NCBI RefSeq assembly: GCF_963666145.1
Contig: NZ_OY762614.1
Coordinates: forward strand, 5,446,501 to 5,510,500
From: an uncultured Desulfobacter sp.
GTDB taxonomy: Bacteria; Desulfobacterota; Desulfobacteria; Desulfobacterales; Desulfobacteraceae
Direction of reading: 5' to 3'
DNA: 64,000 nt
Position numbers and translations under genes: made by a program. Position 1 is the stretch's first letter. Every line of letters starts with the position of its first letter. The notes under the pieces were generated by a model that saw nothing but the letters and a program-made list of their open reading frames with translations, was not told the origin of the DNA and made no database searches. Positions 43,652-51,180 of the stretch are shown here, piece after piece.

Positions 43652-44133
43652 GCAATTTATTGTCTTTTAATCGGTGTGGTGAGCGGACGTCCATGGTTTT
43701 GGGGCGTCAGGCAGGCATCATTGAATGGGCCTTGCGGCTGTTTCTGGGGTGCACTTTCATTTTTGCATCCTGGCATAAAATCGTGTCGCCGGATCAGTTT
43801 GCCACAATTTTATACGGCTATGATGTTTTTCCCCACCATATGATCAACGTATTAGCCATTGTCATGCCTTTTGTGGAGCTTGTCTGCGGCATCAGTCTTA
43901 TCACCGGCCTGTTGAAACGCTCGGGTCTTTTGTTAATCAACGTCATGTTGGTTTGTTTTATTTTTTTGATCGCTTTCAACCTGATACGTGGCCATGAATT
44001 CGACTGCGGATGTTTTTCCTTGGGAGAGACCAAGGGAACCTGGTCCTCGGTCTGGCTGCTTGTCAGGGATGTTGTGATGCTTGGGGCGGGGGGGTATCTT
44101 TTCAGGCTATTTAACCAAAGAGACAAGATCTAA
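43648..44133 (+). CDS. MauE/DoxX-family membrane protein
   Basis: A 161-residue, four-TM protein (WALRLFLGCTFIFASWHKIVSPDQFA, NVLAIVMPFVELVCGISLITGLLKRSG, LLLINVMLVCFIFLIAFNLIRG). FDCGCFSL follows the third TM segment, the paired-cysteine motif of MauE/DoxX-like proteins linked to thiol redox relay. Next to a rhodanese gene it may form a sulfur/thiol module. Last gene of the murJ operon. Confidence 0.8.
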   Translation: MSNLLSFNRCGERTSMVLGRQAGIIEWALRLFLGCTFIFASWHKIVSPDQFATILYGYDVFPHHMINVLAIVMPFVELVCGISLITGLLKRSGLLLINVMLVCFIFLIAFNLIRGHEFDCGCFSLGETKGTWSSVWLLVRDVVMLGAGGYLFRLFNQRDKI

Positions 44134-44149
44134 AATTGAATATGCCGGT

Positions 44150-45013
44150 TTACTGCTCCCGGACGAGTCGGAATCCAAGGCTGTTGCGGCGGGCCACAGG
44201 TTTGTAATTGGTTCGGTAGGCGCTTCGCTGGTATTTGCTGTTCTGGAACCATCCGCCGCCCCTGACCACCCGATGCACCCCTTTTGTTTCCAGAGGATCC
44301 TTAATGCCGTCTACATAGGTCCGTGTGAGGGTTCCGGTTCCGGCGCTCCAGATGGTGCGCCATTCGCAGGCATCCTGGACCCATTCCTGAACATTGCCGT
44401 GCATGTCGTAAAGCCCCCAGTTATTGGGCTTCAGCAGCTTGACCGGATGGGGTTTAAAATCCCCGATCGGCGAAAAGCCCCCGGAATTAAAGCAGTACCA
44501 GGCATGATTAACCAGCGCAGGTTCCTGTTCCTTGCAGGAAAAGGTGGTTATGTCCCCGGAGCTAAATGCAGTTTGACTGCCGGCCCGGCAGGCATATTCC
44601 CATTCAGCTTCCGTTGGCAAACGGTATTTGTCGGTGCCTTCTCTTTTGTTTAAAAATTGTATAAATTGAATGGCATCGTCCCAGGATACGGTATCCACGG
44701 GGTAGTATCTGCCCAGTTTAAAGGATGAGGGGTTCGGCGCTACAAGACGGTCCCATTGGCCCTGGGTGACTTCTGTCTCGGACATGTAAAAGCTTTTGGT
44801 GATGACCACCCGGTGTTGTTTTTCGTCGTTTTGCCGGCCTTTTTCGGAGTCAGGACTTCCCATGGTAAAAGCGCCTGCCGGAATCAAAATAAATTTCATT
44901 CCTATTTTATTGACAAAAGAGTCCTGGGCTAGGACTTGCGAAATAATAGACCCATAAATCATTAGGAAAATCAAAAGAAAAGACGCTGGGCCGGACAAGG
45001 ATTTCAACCTCAT
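44150..45013 (-). CDS. Exported formylglycine-generating-enzyme-like (SUMF1) protein
   Basis: A 287-residue protein with a signal peptide (FLLIFLMIYGSIISQVLAQ). The FGE-sulfatase domain covers nearly the whole mature part: GMKFILIPAGAFTMGSPDSEKGR, YRLPTEAEWEYACRAG, YDMHGNVQEWVQDA, HRVVRGGGWFQ and RNSLGFRLVRE. No sulfatase is nearby and the aerobic-type active-site cysteine pair is not evident, so it is more likely a structural or binding member of the family than a true FGE. Confidence 0.85.
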   Translation of the reverse strand: MRLKSLSGPASFLLIFLMIYGSIISQVLAQDSFVNKIGMKFILIPAGAFTMGSPDSEKGRQNDEKQHRVVITKSFYMSETEVTQGQWDRLVAPNPSSFKLGRYYPVDTVSWDDAIQFIQFLNKREGTDKYRLPTEAEWEYACRAGSQTAFSSGDITTFSCKEQEPALVNHAWYCFNSGGFSPIGDFKPHPVKLLKPNNWGLYDMHGNVQEWVQDACEWRTIWSAGTGTLTRTYVDGIKDPLETKGVHRVVRGGGWFQNSKYQRSAYRTNYKPVARRNSLGFRLVREQ

Positions 45014-45182
45014 AAAAAATTTCCTGATTTCTTGTCTTGTTCTGGATTCGGTTAAGTGAATAATAATGATGACCTTAACACATTTCTTAGGTCGGTGCTC
45101 TTAAAATTATTGTTTAGGCTTGAAATAACTATCTGAAATGCTATTAAGAGGCATTAGAATCTCTTTTTTCAGGAGTCGACAA

Positions 45183-45932
45183 ATGAAAACAAATCCCCCT
45201 GCTGAACCCCCAATTTATAATTCCGGTAAAGAAACGAGTCCGCAAAAAAATGTTCCCGGGGAATCTGCCATGGCCCAGGGCTCATCGCTGCTGAAAAAAA
45301 ATGAATTTACCATGATTCTCGTCGCAGCCCTCGTGGTCACGGCTCTGGTTTTTTTCTTTTTTTTCACGGGATCATCTACACACGAGAGCAATAAATCAGG
45401 CCCCATTGCGACCAAAGGGCAAGCGCCTGTGGCGCCTGGTTTTGAAGATCGTATCTCTGCCCTTGAGATCTCTTTGGCAAAGATTGCCTCGGCGTCAGGA
45501 CAGAATGAAACCCAATCTGCATCACGGGCCGTATCCGATCTTGATGAACGCGTGACACGTGTTGAATCGGCTGTTAACTTAAAGCTTGATACCTTAATTG
45601 AGCGTGTCAACAATCTTGAAGGCCGACTAAGCAAATTGGCTGTTGCCGCCCCAACGCCTGCCCCTAAACCTGTGGTTAAACCAAAGCCTGAAATAAAGAA
45701 GGTTGACGTGCAGGCAACGCCCCCTGTGCCTGAGAAAAAAGTCCAGGTCGTAAAGAAAAAAGCTCAAACAGCAAAACCCAATAAGACCAGCCAGTTTCAT
45801 ACAGTCCAAAAGGGTGAAACCCTGTGGTCGATTTCCCAGAAGTATAAGACCAATGTGGCCGCAATCCGCAGGCTCAATAATTTGACGCCCGAAGATAAAA
45901 TTTATGTAGGTACTAATTTATTGGTTAAATAA
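45183..45932 (+). CDS. LysM-domain peptidoglycan-binding membrane protein
   Basis: 249 residues from the ATG at 45183, which has AGGAG 7 nt upstream; a longer frame from 45138 is not favoured. A cytoplasmic N-terminus is followed by one TM segment (FTMILVAALVVTALVFFFFFT), a coiled coil (EIS..SRAVSDLDERVTRVESAVNLK), a Pro/Lys/Val-rich spacer and a C-terminal LysM (HTVQKGETLWSISQKYKTNVAAIRRLNNL). It probably anchors the inner membrane to the cell wall. Confidence 0.85.
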   Translation: MKTNPPAEPPIYNSGKETSPQKNVPGESAMAQGSSLLKKNEFTMILVAALVVTALVFFFFFTGSSTHESNKSGPIATKGQAPVAPGFEDRISALEISLAKIASASGQNETQSASRAVSDLDERVTRVESAVNLKLDTLIERVNNLEGRLSKLAVAAPTPAPKPVVKPKPEIKKVDVQATPPVPEKKVQVVKKKAQTAKPNKTSQFHTVQKGETLWSISQKYKTNVAAIRRLNNLTPEDKIYVGTNLLVK

Positions 45933-45943
45933 AAGCCAGCCTT

Positions 45944-45978
45944 TCAAGGCTGCAAATGAATAGATTTTGCAGCCTTGA
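45944..45978. terminator. Palindrome at the LysM-gene/trpF junction
   Basis: TCAAGGCTGCAAA and TTTGCAGCCTTGA form a perfect 13-bp stem with a 9-nt loop. It starts 12 bp after the LysM-gene stop and overlaps the last codons of convergent trpF. No T-run follows on the + strand, so termination is plausible but not canonical. Confidence 0.4.
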
Positions 45979-46627
45979 TAAAGCGTTTAACTTTTGAAAT
46001 GTCCTTGATACCCTTTGTTTTTTCCACGCCGGACGATACATCCACGGCATGGGGGTGTATCCTTGCAACCGCATCCGCAACATTTTCACAGGTTAGGCCA
46101 CCTGCCAGCATCAAACGCACTTTTTTTGCCATTTCAAGGGCCTGGTCGTAATCCCAGGCTTCGGCATTGCCCCCGGGAAGGATGCCTTTGCCGTATTCGG
46201 CCAGACAAAAATCGGCAGCTTTGTATTGGGCTGTATCACCGAGCCCCGGGGGCCTTGCACCAAAAAATGCTTTGGTCACCACCAGGTTCCGGGCGGATAA
46301 GCGTTCTGCAAGGTCAGGTGTTTCTGCACCGTGCAACTGCACGATTTTAAGGTCACAGGCAGAAACAGTCTGCATGATTACATCAAAGGTTTCATCCACA
46401 AACACCCCGCAGGCAGGCACTTCTTTGGGAAGGGCCCGGGCAATTTCCCGGGCTGTGTCCATACTTACATTTCGGGGACTTTTTTCAAAAAAAACAAGTC
46501 CGATGATGTCAACCCCTGCATTTACACAGTCCAGGGCGTTGTCCACACGGGTCAGGCCGCATATTTTTACCAGCACATTCTGTTGTGTTTCTGGGATTTG
46601 CCATTTAGGGGCAGGAAACTGAGTCAT
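45944..46627 (-). CDS. trpF: Phosphoribosylanthranilate isomerase
   Basis: A 227-residue TrpF (beta/alpha barrel): VKICGLTRVDNALDCVNAGVDIIGLVFFEKSPR carries the catalytic cysteine, IVQLHGAETPD follows, and LAGGLTCENVADAV with the GVDVSSGVE-like AVDVSSGVEKTKGIKD phosphate site ends it. It converts PRA to CdRP in tryptophan synthesis. Last visible trp gene; trpB and trpA do not follow. Confidence 0.96.
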   Translation of the reverse strand: MTQFPAPKWQIPETQQNVLVKICGLTRVDNALDCVNAGVDIIGLVFFEKSPRNVSMDTAREIARALPKEVPACGVFVDETFDVIMQTVSACDLKIVQLHGAETPDLAERLSARNLVVTKAFFGARPPGLGDTAQYKAADFCLAEYGKGILPGGNAEAWDYDQALEMAKKVRLMLAGGLTCENVADAVARIHPHAVDVSSGVEKTKGIKDISKVKRFIKAAKSIHLQP

Positions 46628-46632
46628 GGTTG

Positions 46633-47436
46633 TCAGGCGTCCTCGTCTTTGATGCCGATCAGGATTTTAATAAACTGGGCCGGGTCCTCTGCGCGGACAA
46701 TGCTCTCGCCCACAAGGAAATTGAAGATACGGTTTTCAATGCCGGCCTCAATACCCGCTCGGCCGGAAATGCCCGAGGCCTCCACGGGGATAATTTCATC
46801 GGGGAAAATTTTTGCCACCCGTTTTGCCACAGTGGTGTCCACTTCCAGGGTGGTGAGATTTCTGTTGTTGATGCCCACCACACGGGCCTGGGCTTTATAT
46901 GCTTGTTCAAATTCAAACTCTGAATTGATCTCCACCAAAGGTTCCATGCCAAGCTCCCGGGTTAGCGCGGTCAGCTCAGCCTGCTGGGCGTGATCAAGCA
47001 TGGTGGTGATTAAAAGCACAGCAGATGCCCCTGCCTTTTTGGCTTCGTAAATCTGGTATTCGCTGAAGATGAAATCTTTGCGAAGCACGGGCAGGTCCGT
47101 ATTTTGACACACCAGTTCAAGGTCGGATAACGTGCCTTTAAAGTACTTGGATTCCGTCAAAACCGATATGGCCCTTGCCCCGCCTTTGGTGTAAGCCCTG
47201 GCATATGCGGCCACGTCAATATCTGTTCTGATATCCCCTTTGGAAGGCGATGCTTTTTTTACCTCGGAAATGATCCCCACCGATTCACTGGTTGACGCAG
47301 CCATGGCATCTGCAAAAGAAGCCGGGACTGGCGTGTGTTCGGCATCATGGCGAACGGCAGTTAAGGGGATTTTGCGTTTGGCTTGGTCTATTTCCTGATT
47401 TTTAACTTCAACAACAGCGTTGAGAAATCCTTTCAT
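46633..47436 (-). CDS. trpC: Indole-3-glycerol-phosphate synthase
   Basis: 267 residues from the ATG at 47436 with AAAGGGA upstream; a 12-residue upstream extension is not favoured. Typical IGPS motifs: EVKKASPSKGDI, LTESKYFKGTLSDL, LRKDFIFSEYQIYEAKKAGASAVLL, VGINNRNL and EASGISGRAGIE. It closes the indole ring from CdRP. Separated from trpD by a MITE-like repeat. Confidence 0.96.
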   Translation of the reverse strand: MKGFLNAVVEVKNQEIDQAKRKIPLTAVRHDAEHTPVPASFADAMAASTSESVGIISEVKKASPSKGDIRTDIDVAAYARAYTKGGARAISVLTESKYFKGTLSDLELVCQNTDLPVLRKDFIFSEYQIYEAKKAGASAVLLITTMLDHAQQAELTALTRELGMEPLVEINSEFEFEQAYKAQARVVGINNRNLTTLEVDTTVAKRVAKIFPDEIIPVEASGISGRAGIEAGIENRIFNFLVGESIVRAEDPAQFIKILIGIKDEDA

Positions 47437-47501
47437 GCATGTCCCTTTCAATTTGATTCCCATCCAGACCAACAGCGATTAGTGTCTTGGCGGAAATTTG
47501 T

Positions 47502-47622
47502 GTTTGGAGGAAAAGTTACACAGATGCAAGGCGCAAAAAAATTTAAAACCGAAGCATACCATCGTATGTGAGGATTTTAAATTTTTTTGCAACGCCGCAG
47601 ATGAGTGACTTTTCGTTCAAAC
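47502..47622. repeat. MITE-like palindromic repeat, copy B
   Basis: A 121-bp element in the trpD-trpC gap. Its 18-bp ends are inverted with three mismatches (GTTTGGAGGAAAAGTTAC at 47502-47519 against GTGACTTTTCGTTCAAAC at 47605-47622). The interior continues the palindrome (GGCGCAAAAAAATTTAAAA against TTTTAAATTTTTTTGCAACGCC) up to a small central loop. Aligns end to end with copy A at 8994-9115. Lacks coding capacity. Confidence 0.8.
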
Positions 47623-47627
47623 ACTGT

Positions 47628-48647
47628 TTAAGCGTTTTCTCTGGTATAGTCCGCCAACAGCTCAAGTTTTTCCATGGCGGCCCCGGTCTCAATGGATCTT
47701 AGCGCCATCTCAATCCCTTTTTCAATGGTGGGGGCGGCATCTGCTGCCACAAGGCCTGCGCCTGCATTGAGAAGGACAATATTTTGTTTGGGGCCCTTGC
47801 CGCCGGACAAAATGGCCCGGGTGATGGCGGCATTATGCTTTGCGTCTCCGCCCAGAAGGTCCTTGGGATCAGCATATTCGCCAAAATAGTTTAAAGGATC
47901 CACATCATAGGTTTTGATCATGCCGTCATTGAGTTCCGTCACCCGGGTCAGGTCCGTGGTGGTCATCTCATCCATGCCATCATGGCCGTGGACCACGAAT
48001 GCTTTTTCCACTCCCAGCAGATCCAAGGCTTTGCCGAACATTTCGGTTAATTCCGGTGCATATACCCCAAGAATCTGGCATGAGGCGGCGGCCGGGTTGG
48101 TCAAGGGACCCAGCATGTTGAAAATGCTTCTGATCTTGCATTCGGTACGGGCTTTCATGGCGTACTTCATGGATCCGTGATACAGGGGGGCAAACATAAA
48201 ACCAATGCCGATTTCATTGATGGCCTCTTCCACAATTTCAGGATCTACACTTAAATTGACCCCAAGTTGTTCAAGAACATCCGCAGACCCGCATTTACTG
48301 GTAATAGATCGGTTGCCGTGTTTTGCCACGGTGACGCCTGCACCTGCAATAACAAATGCCGTTGTGGTGGAAATATTAAAAGATCCTGAAGCGTCACCGC
48401 CGGTACCGCAGGTATCAATGACTTTCTTGGCCAGGGTCTGGACACGAACTGCCTTGGTTCGCATGGCCCGGGCAGCTCCTGCAAGTTCCTCAAAGGTCTC
48501 CCCCTTTGTTGCCAGGGCGGCCATGAATGCCCCAACCTGGGCTTCGGTGGTCCGGCCTGAGAAAATGAAGTCCAGCATTTCGGCCATCTGGTCCTGGCTG
48601 AGATCTTTTCCGCTGACTATGGTATTCAGATAATCTGTAAAATCCAT
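47628..48647 (-). CDS. trpD: Anthranilate phosphoribosyltransferase
   Basis: A 339-residue TrpD. The PRPP-binding DTCGTGGDASGSFNIST, KHGNRSITSKCGSADVLEQLG and the two-metal motif region (VVHGHDGMDEMT) are intact. It transfers phosphoribose to anthranilate. It is separate from TrpG here, not fused. It starts 1 bp after the trpG stop. Confidence 0.97.
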   Translation of the reverse strand: MDFTDYLNTIVSGKDLSQDQMAEMLDFIFSGRTTEAQVGAFMAALATKGETFEELAGAARAMRTKAVRVQTLAKKVIDTCGTGGDASGSFNISTTTAFVIAGAGVTVAKHGNRSITSKCGSADVLEQLGVNLSVDPEIVEEAINEIGIGFMFAPLYHGSMKYAMKARTECKIRSIFNMLGPLTNPAAASCQILGVYAPELTEMFGKALDLLGVEKAFVVHGHDGMDEMTTTDLTRVTELNDGMIKTYDVDPLNYFGEYADPKDLLGGDAKHNAAITRAILSGGKGPKQNIVLLNAGAGLVAADAAPTIEKGIEMALRSIETGAAMEKLELLADYTRENA

Positions 48648-48648
48648 C

Positions 48649-49218
48649 TCACGCTCCTTTAATAAAGTTTCTGATCAGCCGTTTGCCCACGGTGGTCATG
48701 AAAGATTCCGGATGGAACTGAACGCCCTGGGTGGGGTGCTCTTTGTGTCTTATCCCCATGATTTCTCCGTCCAGGGTCCTGGCCGTCACTTCCAGGCAGT
48801 CGGGCAGGTCCGATTCCTGAACCGCCAGGGAGTGGTAACGCATCACATTAAAGGGTTTGTTGATGCCTGTATAAATGTGTTTGCCGTCTGCTTCCACCAT
48901 GGATGTTTTACCGTGCATGATGGTTTTTGCATGGATGATCGTTCCGCCAAAACTCTGGGCAATGGTCTGGTGCCCTAAACATACGCCCAGAATGGGCAAT
49001 TTGCCAGACAGTTTTTGTACAAGTTCAAGACAGATGCCCGCGTCCTCAGGTCTGCCGGGTCCGGGTGACAGGATAACTGCATCAAACCCTAAACCCTCAA
49101 GTTCGGCCACGCTGATCTTATCATTTCTGAAAACCTCCACCTGCGCCCCGGTGTTCAGCACATAATGCACCAGGTTAAAGGTAAAGGAATCGTAGTTGTC
49201 TATTATTGCTGTTTTCAT
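48649..49218 (-). CDS. trpG: Anthranilate synthase component II (glutamine amidotransferase)
   Basis: 189 residues from the ATG at 49218, which has AAAGGA upstream and follows trpE by 7 bp; a longer frame to 49254 would overlap trpE. The triad is complete: GVCLGHQ (Cys), and the C-terminal GVQFHPES (His/Glu). It supplies ammonia to TrpE and may also serve PabB. Confidence 0.96.
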   Translation of the reverse strand: MKTAIIDNYDSFTFNLVHYVLNTGAQVEVFRNDKISVAELEGLGFDAVILSPGPGRPEDAGICLELVQKLSGKLPILGVCLGHQTIAQSFGGTIIHAKTIMHGKTSMVEADGKHIYTGINKPFNVMRYHSLAVQESDLPDCLEVTARTLDGEIMGIRHKEHPTQGVQFHPESFMTTVGKRLIRNFIKGA

Positions 49219-49225
49219 AATCGTA

Positions 49226-50713
49226 CTATCCTTTTGTGCTTTGTGAAAGCGCAAGTTTTAATGCCATCTCAACGCTTTTGGCCTTGTTGATACATTCGTT
49301 CAATTCGGTTTCAGGGTCAGAATCGTAGACAATACCGGCTCCTGCCTGGACGGTCAATTTATCATTTTCCATCACAGCCGTGCGGATGGTGATGGCAAAG
49401 TCCATGTTGCCGGTAAAGGAGATGTAGCCTGCCGCCCCGCCATAGATACCCCGTTGACGGTTTTCAAGCTTGCCGATGATCTCCATGGCCCGGATTTTGG
49501 GCGCACCGGACAAGGTGCCGGCCGGAAAGGTGGCCTTGAACAGATCAAAGGCGTCGCACTCCTCTTTTAAATCACAGGTGATGTTGGAGACCAGGTGCAT
49601 GACATGGGAATAGCGTTCAATGACCATGGTGTCGGTCACCTGGACCGTACCGGCCTGGGCCACTCGCCCAAGGTCATTTCGGCCCAGGTCAATGAGCATG
49701 ACGTGTTCTGCTTTTTCCTTTTCATCATTGAGCAGATCATCGGCCAGGGCCCGGTCCTTCTGCTCACTTTTGCCACGGGGCCTTGTGCCGGCAATGGGCC
49801 GCAGGGTGGCCACCCGGTTTTCAAGGCGTACCATGGTTTCAGGAGACGACCCTGCAATGACCCGGTCTGTGAAATTCATGAAAAACATGTAAGGCGACGG
49901 ATTAATGTAGCGCTGGGCCCGGTAAATCAGCACAGGGTCAACATCTGTTTTGCAGGAAAAGGGCTGGGAATATACCGCCTGGAAAATATCGCCTTCCACA
50001 ATATGCTCCTTGATGGTTTTAACCCCGGCCATGTACTCTTCGGCCGGTGTTTCAGGCACAAGCTGCGTGTTGGCAACATGGGTGGCGGCTTTGGGAGCAA
50101 GGGGTTTGCCTAAATCTTTGACAAGCGAGTCAACATTATTTCTTGCTTCATCATAAACCGTTGCCGGATCATCGGTCTCGGACAGGTAACAGATATTCAG
50201 GCAGGTGAGGGTCTGTTTGATATTGTCAAAGATGATCATCTGCTCGGGGATGATAAAATGGCCGTAGGGGGTGCCTTCGGGCAGAGAGACGTCAATATTT
50301 TCGAAAAAAGAGACGATCTCATAGGCAAAATATCCGGTGATACCGCTCCAGAACCTGGGTAAATCCGGGATATCTGCCGGGGTGAATTTTTTGATAATAT
50401 CGCGCATGACATTTAAAGGGTCATTGTCATGGTTAATTTTTTTGGTGTCGTGGCGGGTTTCCACAAGCACATGGGTTTTATAAATTTTGATGTGCCCGAA
50501 AGCGGACACCCCAAGAAAGCTGTAACGGCCCCAGCGCTCGCCGCCTTCAACACTTTCTAAAAGAAAGCACGGCTTTTCCTTTTCATAGCATTTTTGCAGA
50601 ATGGATACGGGTGTATCACTGTCTGCAAGTACCCGGGTGGCCACAGGGATAACATTGGCGGATTGGGCAAGTTCGATAAATTGGTCTTTATCCGGCAGTC
50701 TGTCTAGTATCAT
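49226..50713 (-). CDS. trpE: Anthranilate synthase component I
   Basis: A 495-residue TrpE with the chorismate-binding C-terminal half (FSCKTDVDPVLIYRAQRYINPSPYMFF, GSSPETMVRL, PIAGTRPRGK, ATFPAGTLSGAPKIRAMEII, GAGIVYDSDPETE). The N-terminal LLES motif (FLLESVEGG) of the tryptophan feedback site is kept. It heads the structural trp genes, behind a leader peptide and attenuator. Confidence 0.97.
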   Translation of the reverse strand: MILDRLPDKDQFIELAQSANVIPVATRVLADSDTPVSILQKCYEKEKPCFLLESVEGGERWGRYSFLGVSAFGHIKIYKTHVLVETRHDTKKINHDNDPLNVMRDIIKKFTPADIPDLPRFWSGITGYFAYEIVSFFENIDVSLPEGTPYGHFIIPEQMIIFDNIKQTLTCLNICYLSETDDPATVYDEARNNVDSLVKDLGKPLAPKAATHVANTQLVPETPAEEYMAGVKTIKEHIVEGDIFQAVYSQPFSCKTDVDPVLIYRAQRYINPSPYMFFMNFTDRVIAGSSPETMVRLENRVATLRPIAGTRPRGKSEQKDRALADDLLNDEKEKAEHVMLIDLGRNDLGRVAQAGTVQVTDTMVIERYSHVMHLVSNITCDLKEECDAFDLFKATFPAGTLSGAPKIRAMEIIGKLENRQRGIYGGAAGYISFTGNMDFAITIRTAVMENDKLTVQAGAGIVYDSDPETELNECINKAKSVEMALKLALSQSTKG

Positions 50714-50756
50714 TAAAGAATCCTTTTATAATAAAATCTTGTTGGTTTCATTTTGT

Positions 50757-50823
50757 CCAAGGCTGATAAAAATAAAAAAGGCCGACATGGGTGTTGTCAG
50801 CCTTGGGGTCCGCAACAGCCATG
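50757..50823 (-). promoter_or_regulatory. trp operon attenuator (terminator/antiterminator)
   Basis: On the minus strand AAGGCTGAC (50796-50804) pairs with GTCGGCCTT (50778-50786), a 9-bp stem merging into six T: an intrinsic terminator before trpE. An alternative helix pairs CATGGCTGTTG (50813-50823) with CAACACCCATG (50786-50796), 10 of 11 positions, and excludes the terminator. A further 10-bp inverted repeat (CCAAGGCTGA, 50797-50806; TCAGCCTTGG, 50757-50766) can also capture the terminator's 5' arm. With the Trp-rich leader at 50864-50962 this is a classic translation-controlled attenuator. Confidence 0.85.
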
Positions 50824-50863
50824 GGTTTTAATAAAAGCTGCTGCAGCGATATGTCACAAGAAA

Positions 50864-50962
50864 TTAAAGCATCTTTGATAACCGGTGCAACAGCCATTGC
50901 CATATTGGCCAGGAACGCCAACGCCATAGGGATTGTGTCTGGTCGGTTGCAAAAGTTTTCAT
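50864..50962 (-). CDS. trpL: trp operon leader peptide TrpL
   Basis: A 32-codon frame, ATG at 50962, TAA at 50864-50866, with AAGGG 6-10 nt upstream. Tryptophan is at positions 13, 15, 18, 21 and 23 (segment WRWRSWPIWQW). Five TGG codons in eleven cannot be chance in this location, 150 bp before trpE and 60 bp before the terminator. Ribosome stalling here when charged tRNA-Trp is scarce should favour the antiterminator. It has no known function as a protein. Confidence 0.9.
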   Translation of the reverse strand: MKTFATDQTQSLWRWRSWPIWQWLLHRLSKML

Positions 50963-50997
50963 TACGTGCCCTTATCTAAGTTGATTTTTTAACGGCT

Positions 50998-51026
50998 AAA
51001 TTAGATGGTTTTAATTATGCTGTCAA
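50998..51026 (-). promoter_or_regulatory. Sigma-70 promoter of the trp operon
   Basis: On the minus strand TTGACA (51021-51026) and TAATTT (50998-51003) are separated by 17 bp. Transcription would start near 50990, giving a short leader before trpL. The -35 box overlaps the end of the palindrome at 51024-51061. Confidence 0.65.
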
Positions 51027-51061
51027 TAAAAATGTTTCTATGGGTAGAAACATTTTTATTG
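51024..51061. promoter_or_regulatory. Perfect 16-bp palindrome overlapping the trp -35 box
   Basis: CAATAAAAATGTTTCT (51024-51039) and its exact reverse complement (51046-51061) are separated by 6 bp. One end covers the first three bases of the TTGACA box. In a divergent trp/radical-SAM gap it is more likely an operator than a terminator. The protein is unknown; it does not resemble the E. coli TrpR site. Confidence 0.5.
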
Positions 51062-51180
51062 GCTTTGATCCGCCAAAGATGAAAAAAAAGCTGGCACTAT
51101 TGGACAGCGGCCTTTATAACGTGCCTGAACAATTATTTTTTTTAGCCTTTATCCCCATCAAGGCTTAGGATCGAATTTAA

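Noticed and set aside
44150..45013. Active sulfatase-maturation enzyme
   Set aside because: No sulfatase in the window and the cysteine pair of aerobic FGE is not evident; kept as FGE-like.
50791..50979. 62-codon + strand frame upstream of trpE
   Set aside because: It is the complement of the trp leader and attenuator, which have much stronger support on the minus strand.
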